Positions 57,351-64,000 of a DNA stretch of 64,000 nt are shown piece after piece. Numbering within the stretch: position 1 is the stretch's first letter; the number at the start of each line of letters is the position of its first letter. The position numbers were made by a program, and so were the translations under genes. The notes under the pieces were generated by a model. It did not search any database and was not told the origin of the DNA. It saw only the letters and a program-made list of their open reading frames with translations. The stretch lies in assembly GCA_002917075.1 (NCBI GenBank), contig NTMA01000005.1, positions 744,001-808,000 on the forward strand, read 5' to 3'. The stretch comes from Hawksworthiomyces lignivorus. Taxonomy: Eukaryota > Ascomycota > Sordariomycetes > Ophiostomatales > Ophiostomataceae.

Positions 57351-59243
57351 ATGCATACGTCTCTCAACAGATTCAGCAAACTTTCGCTGAATGTCCCTAA
57401 CATGGCACCGGTTACACGATCTCAAAGTCAACATGCAGAAGGGCATCTTACAGCCATTGGCTCTAGTAAGCATATTATGCCTGCGAATGTAGACAACAAT
57501 AGCTCAGAACCTTCTGAAGGAGACGACGACGACGGTGAGGAAGAAGATGTTGGCCCAGTTCGCTCTCCATCGACTGGTCTTTTTTACAACGTGGATAGCC
57601 TTGATGACGAGACCGAAGAACTTGTTAGGGAGCTATTTCGGCAGCCGCCTCCCGAAGAAACGCCGCCCCTGGTGATCGCGTGGTGTGGTGTTAGTAACGA
57701 TCCAGATGTATATGCTTTCCAATTACAAGAGATCGTTCCCCGAACTATTCGAATAGGATCTCCAGCTAGCCGCATTCCGAAACCTAGTTGCAATTGCACA
57801 GGATCAGAAAATAAACCGTGCCGCCATCTCGTTTGGTTGATGGACCAAGTTGCCAAGCAGACTTTGTACGATCATAATCCAGACGACGTGCTTGGGCTCG
57901 ATGAGAATGGCTTCCCCCATGAACTTGGCAACGTCTATTCACGCATCGCAGACTTCCACATTGATGTATTGGCCAACACTTTACATTGTGGTGCCGGACC
58001 GCCTGATGGGCATCCAAATCTGCATCGCATCCGTGAGGCGAGAGAAATCCTAGCTGCCTTAGCCGGTGTCCAAGATGATGTTGGCGTGGATGCATATGCA
58101 CCTGAAATTTTTGACGTAGGGAATATCGCATTGCAAAAACTACTTTGGGGAAGCCGAAAGAGTTCCACTAGCCAACATGAAGAGCCTATTCAAGAAGGAG
58201 ATGAAGTGAAAACCAGTAATACGATTGAGGAAAGTGACGAGGATTCAAGTGACAACAGCGATGGCCTGCCAGCAAGCGATGAATTCCAACGTCTTGGCTT
58301 TCAACCAAGACGCAGTGGCGGCAGCTATACCAGAATCCGCAATCTGATCGAGACGGGTGATCTACAGCGTACAATTCTACGTCTGCTTGTATCCAATAAC
58401 GAGTTTTTTGCCCTGTTTCTCAAGCTGCTTTCACCTCATGATAAGGCCCGCGATCCTTTCCGCAAAATCCAACAACGTGTTGAGTACGTCCTGGACAGAT
58501 TGTTGGCGGTACGACCAGAAGATCATCCAGGAGGGTTTTCTGTACCCCTTTCATCAGAAGCTGTCACTGTAGCGTGGGCAGCCCAGCATGTTCAGAACGC
58601 TGTTCGGCAGATCCGAGTATTACTCCAGCAACGGGTTTCTCCCGGTTCCCAGAAGCGTTTCCGGCAGAGCGCGGCGCGGTCACTTGTTTGGATTTTCAAC
58701 GCGCTAGTATTCCAACACAACCGAGACACGCATGCTGGTGCGACACAGAATGACCGCAATCTCTACCAGCGGTTAATAGGAAACAATGAGGGAGGGGAAG
58801 CCAGTAGGCATGGAGGGGACGGCGACTCTGGATTTTTTCTACTGGATGAGCTGCAGTCTCTGCACGACCAGGTGCAATTCCGTGCGCAGCTAGAGCGGAT
58901 CCGACGTCGTATTCAGGTAAACGGATATCGGGAGCTGTATATGCGCAAACTTGATATGATTATAGCACAGATGCGGGGGGCTACGAAGAAAGGGGACAGT
59001 CCCGAAGGCCATTCGCATGGCGAGAGCAGTCAGGATGACACTGATGACAGCGACAGCAGTGGCAGCGCTGACGATGGAAGCGGCAATAGACACGCAGCGG
59101 GGACGAAGAACCCAGAACTCATTCATGGTACTGGTGGCAGCAGTAGGGAACGTGTCGCTACATTACAATCCTCGTCTGGCTCCAAAAGGCAAGGTTCGAG
59201 TAGGAAGGCGTCTTTAGAACGCAGTCCGAAGCGGGTGCGTTGA
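57351..59243 (+). CDS. SWIM-type zinc-finger protein, fungal nuclear protein of unknown role
   Basis: Single exon, 630 residues from the ATG at 57351; an in-frame ATG at 57402 (MAPVTRSQSQ) is an alternative start giving 613 residues. Ends TGA. An acidic segment (residues 50-65) precedes a SWIM zinc motif near 146: CNC, seven residues, then CRH (CxCx7CxH). The region that follows (HELGNVYSRIADFHIDVLA and IREAREILAALAGV) is helical. After an acidic linker (about 280-300) comes a second helical domain with an Arg-rich RIRRRIQVNGYRELYMRKLD. The last 90 residues are Ser/Asp-rich and end in a basic, NLS-like KRVR. SWIM domains bind DNA or protein. I recall similar proteins in other Pezizomycotina, but no function is known to me. 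Confidence 0.85.
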   Translation: MHTSLNRFSKLSLNVPNMAPVTRSQSQHAEGHLTAIGSSKHIMPANVDNNSSEPSEGDDDDGEEEDVGPVRSPSTGLFYNVDSLDDETEELVRELFRQPPPEETPPLVIAWCGVSNDPDVYAFQLQEIVPRTIRIGSPASRIPKPSCNCTGSENKPCRHLVWLMDQVAKQTLYDHNPDDVLGLDENGFPHELGNVYSRIADFHIDVLANTLHCGAGPPDGHPNLHRIREAREILAALAGVQDDVGVDAYAPEIFDVGNIALQKLLWGSRKSSTSQHEEPIQEGDEVKTSNTIEESDEDSSDNSDGLPASDEFQRLGFQPRRSGGSYTRIRNLIETGDLQRTILRLLVSNNEFFALFLKLLSPHDKARDPFRKIQQRVEYVLDRLLAVRPEDHPGGFSVPLSSEAVTVAWAAQHVQNAVRQIRVLLQQRVSPGSQKRFRQSAARSLVWIFNALVFQHNRDTHAGATQNDRNLYQRLIGNNEGGEASRHGGDGDSGFFLLDELQSLHDQVQFRAQLERIRRRIQVNGYRELYMRKLDMIIAQMRGATKKGDSPEGHSHGESSQDDTDDSDSSGSADDGSGNRHAAGTKNPELIHGTGGSSRERVATLQSSSGSKRQGSSRKASLERSPKRVR

Positions 59244-60009
59244 AACTACACGCTTAACTTTCTAGAAAAGAACAGCGCAAGATCGAACACATGCGAGTTA
59301 GAGAGAGAATTCAATGTTTCAAATGTCTGAGAAGAACAAGAGCTTTGGTTTCAGTTTATCGCCGATTATTTAGATAGGTTGTTAGTAGAAAGACACTCCA
59401 TAGGTTGGAGATAAAAGCGCAGTATCTTGCTTTCCTCTCTTCACCCTGTATTCTTCTGTTTTGTATTTAGCTTTAAATGGTATTATTCCCTCTCACATAC
59501 AACAAGACTGCCTTTTACAATATAACGTACTATTAAAAAACATGGATAACTATATGAATTTTCCAGTACACACTAAACTCATCATACGTTGAGTCGCGAC
59601 TTAATAGAGTATGTTTTCTTGAGAACTAATACGAACTGTGTAATGAGCTGGCTTAGCTGATAATACCTTCGATTAAGAGCCCAGAAGGTGGGTTTTCCTT
59701 CCATAGATTCACCCTGTTAAGGACTATTGAAACACTCCTCTTTCCATGGTAATCACCACAAGATGTTATTATTCCCATTCTAGGTGTTAGTATTGTAAAT
59801 TAAAAAATCAGACACCATCTTGACCAGTGCTATCGAAGCCTTACTTTTCCTAATCTAACTTGAATCCTGCGTCCAATTCCCTCCTATCCCCCACCCTTTA
59901 TGTCAAACATCATCCATCTTTATATTTGAGTTATTCCGCTGCTTGACATGCTGTAGCAATCAGACAACACGGCCAAGCACAAAACCGCAGATTAGAATTC
60001 ATTGACGTC
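59244..60009. other. Convergent spacer between SWIM-domain and CRT10-like genes
   Basis: 766 bp of AT-rich 3' flank. A sequence at 59649-59659 matches a tRNA A-box but no B-box follows (see rejected items). Nothing else seen. Confidence 0.5.
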
Positions 60010-62934
60010 TTAGCCAAAATGCAAGCCAAGTCCTTCGCTCCCTGGTTTTTTTTCTTCGATGTAGTATTGTAAAATGGTATGGTCCATATAGTGTAAGATT
60101 AACCGCCAGCGGCGGGTGGTGCTCATATTTTTCTGCCTCTTCGTGCCAAATAGCTTAAATTCTCCGGCCGCAGGTTCTGGCACAGGAGAGACAGCAATTC
60201 CGAGCAAACAACATGAAGGCCGCTTGTGTTCTCTCTCATCACGGCTAAGAGGAAGAATCCACTCGGTACGAAATCTGCGGCGCGGCGCGCCAGCCCTGGA
60301 CGATGTCAAGGATTCTCGGCTGTTTCGAATCGGGCGCAATAAAGCAACACGACCGAACATGTTGCCCACCACAATCAAACTTAACTCTGGAATGAATTGC
60401 AGAAGGCTGCAGCGATGGAAATCTCTTTCCATATCCCACAAAGTAAATGGAAGATATGTTGGTGGCTTCAATGCATCCTTTATCACAACTCTAGGCTCAT
60501 TCTTGGCCGTAGAGAAAAGCTCAATGGAATTCGCAAAGGTGCGTAAGATTGAGAACCGACGGGACATGCTTTGTAATTCGCCGTTAGAGTGGTGGTTAGA
60601 GTCTGCGAAAGATATTTCTGTGCTGCGCTCTAGTCGGTATCGAGAGTTCCCGAGTGTTCGGATTAGGCCAACTTCGGAAAGATTGGACCAAGTCAATCCT
60701 AAGCTAGGACAGATGACCATGCCGAGATGAAAATCAAGCTTGGAGTCCAGCTTAAAATTGATGGTGTCGGGAGGATTTGAAGCCGAAGGGCGCGGGATTA
60801 ATACTTCCCAGTTCCTTTTTATAGGTCCTGGATTTCGCAGAGTCGCTTTCATGCCCTTCAAACTACAAATAAAAACGCCTGCCTTGGTTCTGGCGCCGCA
60901 ACCCGTACCACCAATATCATCATAGCAATCTTCCATGTGGTATTCGGACAGTTCACTGTCAAGCTCATCATCGTCTGCGCTGTCCGAGAAGGAGCTAGCT
61001 TCATCTTCTTGCATCATATAATCAAGCAGCGATTCAGGATGAGACTCGCTCTCGGAGCCGTCTTCATCCGAAATAGGATTATCTGTGAAAGCTGCGAGAG
61101 GATCATTTTTAGTGGTTAGATCCATAATTTTCGATATGTTTAAGTATTGATCGCTGTCCAAGTCGAATTCACACCGTGCCGCTGGCATCCTTTTGGTTGA
61201 AAGAAATGCCTTACTAGGTATAACCAAGACACCCCAGCCTCTGTGAAATCTATGATAGTGATATGTTAGATATCCAACAGAATTTTAAAAGAAATACAAC
61301 GCACAGAGGATTAAACACACTTACAAATCAACCGGGGGTGGCTCAATCTTAATGGGACAGCTACCGACTTTCCAGATATCAAGAATCCACGCCCATCCAT
61401 TAATATCGACGGCAATCACCTTTTCAGCGTTGCCGTCTGCGTCATTGATAAAGTCGATACTAGGTATGTTGTGACCATTCGGGCCTAGGGGAAGAAGAAT
61501 GCGCCAATCCCGGTCACGTAAACGAAGTTGTGATTCAAGCTCTAATGCACTGACGCCAGCCCACGTAGTAGGTGAATTGTCGTCTGAAGGAACAATGAGA
61601 GGTTTGGTCATATGCTGCCGAGAATCCGTTGGTTTGGGCGGATGGAGTGCAAATGCCAATACATTGACTTCGGCTAGATTTGTACTCACAGCAATTAAGC
61701 GGGATTGTGAGTGGATAGCCAGTCCCCACGCAGATTTGCCAACTGTCTCACACAAAAACGGTCGCGGCACCTTTGGGGGTCGACTGCTTTTATTAGACCG
61801 ACGGAGCTGTGACCGTCGCTCAATGTAGCTAGCAATGTGGTGTGTGTAATAAGCAATGACATCACCATCGTCATAGGCCAACACAACAATCTCATGGTCT
61901 CCTAAGTTCCCAACGATGATGCGATTGGCTTGGTGATGGAACGTGAAATCGATGTAGCCGCGAAGTAAGCGAGCAGCTTGAGATGGTGGAGGCCGGAGAA
62001 TGAGTAAAGGACCACTGAGAATCTCTGGGGCAGGTTGAGGACGGTAGACATGAATCTTATCCTGATAGACAACAAAGTAGAGCTAGAAAGAACAATAAAT
62101 TGTTGGCAGATAAGAGGGCAGGAAATTTGGTTAGAAATGACAAGATACGTACATAGCCCCTACGCGCTGTGTCTTAAAAACTCACATTGAACAGTTGAGA
62201 TAAAGCAGTCAAGTTCACCCGCGCACGAGCAACACGCGGTATGGGCGGGCCGTGTAGCGGTGCAGGATCACTGGATTGCTCTGCCGGGTTGTGGCCCGTA
62301 CTTCCGTGTGTGCCGCTGATGCTAGTTGGATCATCGCTGGTTGCGTGTACCACGCCCGCGTATCCATTGCTTTCAGCATTCCCCACAGCGACAGCACTAG
62401 CATTGTGGTCGAGATCATTGCCGGAAGAGAAATAGTCGCTGTTTGAGGTGACCATGCCTTCATCATACAAGCCTTGGCTACCCTCGTTACTAGGGCCATA
62501 TACCGCACCGCTGGACTCATAAGTGTCTTCGTTGTCGCTTGCATCGAAATCATGGTCTATATCATCGTCTCCGTGACCAAATGCAAGGTGTAACGAGGTG
62601 TAAATTTCACTACGCGCATCAGAGCCAAACTTTTGCAGTTAGTAAAGCCTCAAATAATGGCATTCGCACAGTCGAGCATTGAGGTACGCACCCGACTTTC
62701 AAGGGTTTGTACCCCACAAACGGGATTTACCCAAACACATTCGACGTCTTGTGTAGAGTGGGTGGTATTTCGCTCGGTAAAACGAGAAGACGTTGGCGAG
62801 GAATCAAATAGTGACCCACTTCCCACATGCGGAGATGGCCTAGAGGCCGATGAGCTCGTGGCAGAAGCAGCGACGCTATGAGGCAGAGGCGAGTCGGCGT
62901 TAGAAAATGGCGTCACCGTTGCCGGGTCGGCCAT
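60010..62934 (-). CDS. CRT10-like WD40/beta-propeller protein
   Basis: Four minus-strand exons: 62692-62934, 62186-62629, 61325-62082 and 60010-61240. The total is 2676 nt, 891 residues, stop TAA. An alternative acceptor 9 nt upstream (exon 4 starting at 61249) keeps frame and adds three residues. The N-terminal 225 residues are Ser/Asp-rich and disordered. The conserved part starts at LTALSQLFN, runs into LYFVVYQDKIHVYRPQP, then NRIIVGNLGDHEIVVLAYDDGDVIAYYTHHI and SAWGLAIHSQSRLIAVSTN, a beta-propeller pattern of the CRT10 family. An acidic insert (SADDDELDSELSEY) lies in exon 4. Yeast Crt10 regulates ribonucleotide-reductase genes in the DNA damage response. Filamentous fungal members are little studied, so a shared role is inferred only. 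Confidence 0.82.
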
Positions 62935-64000
62935 TTAATATTTCAGATATCGTATCGTGATGTGAGACAGAAAGCAGTTGCAAAAGCAGCTTGAGTAGAT
63001 TAGTTCACAAGGCAAGAGTGGCCCTCAAACAGGTGTCGAATACAAAATGGCCGAGCGAAAGGTTGGCCCTGTGTCAAGAGTATGACAACTATGAAGCAAG
63101 AAAGCAAACAGGTAGAACGTGTCGACGTCGCACCAGCGGCGGCGGCAGCAGCAGCGGCGAGAGAACAGTCGGAATCCTCATCGAGTAAGGACAGAAAGCA
63201 TGTAAGTAAAGACGGGAACAGAAGGAAGGTTCAAGGCAGAGAAAGCGGTGGTGGAATGATCGGGAGGGCCGTTTGACGAAGAAACAAAGGTTGGTGCCTA
63301 GTTCAATGAATTGCGTGGGGCTGCTAGCTAGACGGAATATTTTTCACATATAGAGTTTGATGTCTGTGTGAAGAGTGATGTGCGAAGCTTGGTAATAATA
63401 TTGCAGGCAGATATTCGAGAAAAAGAAGAAGGAAATGTGGTTTTTGGAGAGAAAAGGTGATCGGTCGATGACGGAGGGCGGGGAGCTTTAAGTTGCCGAA
63501 TCAGAGATAAAGGAGTAGAGATAAAGAGAAGACAGCGAGAGGGATGTTGGGCGGCGAATGTTTGCTGCGGAGCAAGGACCAAGCAGCTAAGAATACCAGC
63601 GGGTGAGGGTCCGTGGATAATGACAAGAGATGAAGAGCTAAGAAACAAGAAAAAGTAGAAGGGCGGGGGGGATAAACAAGTGAACTACGTAGTTAAAGCG
63701 GCGATGCGCCCTCTCGTATTAGTATTGCGTTCATTCTCATCGGCGCAGGTAAAGGTAGGAAGAATATGATTAATTGTGCGTCCTGTCAATTCTTCTCCAG
63801 CGAAAGGAAGAGAGGGCCGAAAACAAAGCCAAAGTATGAGTACTAGTAAACTTCGTACTTGCCACCTTCCCGCGCGCTAGCGACAAAAAGGCATATTTAA
63901 CGGCCGATTCACACTGGCGGGGAGAGATCTAATAATATACGACTTCGAATAGAATATCTCCCATGCATGTACGACCAGTATACCGACATAAATGAAACCA
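62935..64000. promoter_or_regulatory. CRT10-like upstream region to window end
   Basis: The minus strand is pyrimidine-rich at about 63340-63660 (CRT10-like leader side). A short GCG/GCA repeat at about 63135-63165 gives an Ala run in a plus-strand frame that I do not consider a gene. Nothing recognised to the window end. Confidence 0.4.

Noticed and set aside
59649..59659. tRNA A-box match TGGCTTAGCTG
   Set aside because: No GGTTCRANTCC B-box follows at a suitable distance and the flanks do not form an acceptor stem.

Overview
The window is nuclear DNA of a filamentous ascomycete (Pezizomycotina). The reasons are short GT-AG introns (about 54-224 nt, several with a CTAAC-type branch point), fungal-type housekeeping proteins, and two protein families I know mainly from Pezizomycotina: a divergent AGC/NDR kinase and a GT2-like membrane glycosyltransferase. 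Base composition looks moderate (not computed). Gene density is low, with 16 supported genes in 64 kb and gaps up to 8.3 kb. That would fit an early-diverging lineage such as Pezizomycetes, but the sequence alone does not prove it. I saw no tRNA, rRNA, CRISPR array or intact transposon.

Layout, left to right: 3' end of RanGAP (RNA1, +); a four-helix membrane protein (+); BRO1 (ESCRT, -); ISC1 sphingolipid phospholipase C (+); an AGC/NDR kinase resembling Fusarium PUK1 (-); a nucleolar FKBP of the Fpr3/4 type (-); a GT2-like glycosyltransferase (-); an 8.3-kb gene-free stretch; a THOC5-like THO subunit (-); a PAQR/Izh-type receptor (+); a Cys-rich secreted, probably GPI-anchored protein (-); BUB2 (-); eIF1 (+, eight exons); a sulfate permease (+); PCC1 of KEOPS (-); CDC14 (+); a SWIM zinc-finger protein (+); and a CRT10-like protein (-). 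BUB2 and CDC14 both act in mitotic exit but are 12 kb apart. No gene cluster or operon-like system is evident.

The most striking observation is in the kinase. Its 938-codon reading frame (four exons) is intact except for one in-frame TAG at codon 605. That codon is the first Trp of the invariant Asp-Trp-Trp-Ser motif, so the sequence reads Asp-stop-Trp-Ser. In Fusarium graminearum the kinase PUK1 carries genomic UAG codons in its kinase domain that are changed to UGG (Trp) by A-to-I mRNA editing during sexual development. This gene has the same kind of lesion at a tandem-Trp site, and the adenosine lies in the loop of a small predicted hairpin. The likeliest reading is an editing-dependent kinase. 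A nonsense allele or a sequencing error remain alternatives.

Other notable items: a 7-nt micro-exon and a 24-nt exon in eIF1; a possible 36-nt in-frame cassette exon next to the DXD motif of the glycosyltransferase; long pyrimidine-rich leaders on the sense strand upstream of most genes; and a T14/A14 hairpin upstream of the FKBP gene. Exon limits were deduced by eye from splice signals, phase and family conservation. For every gene the exon sum is divisible by three.
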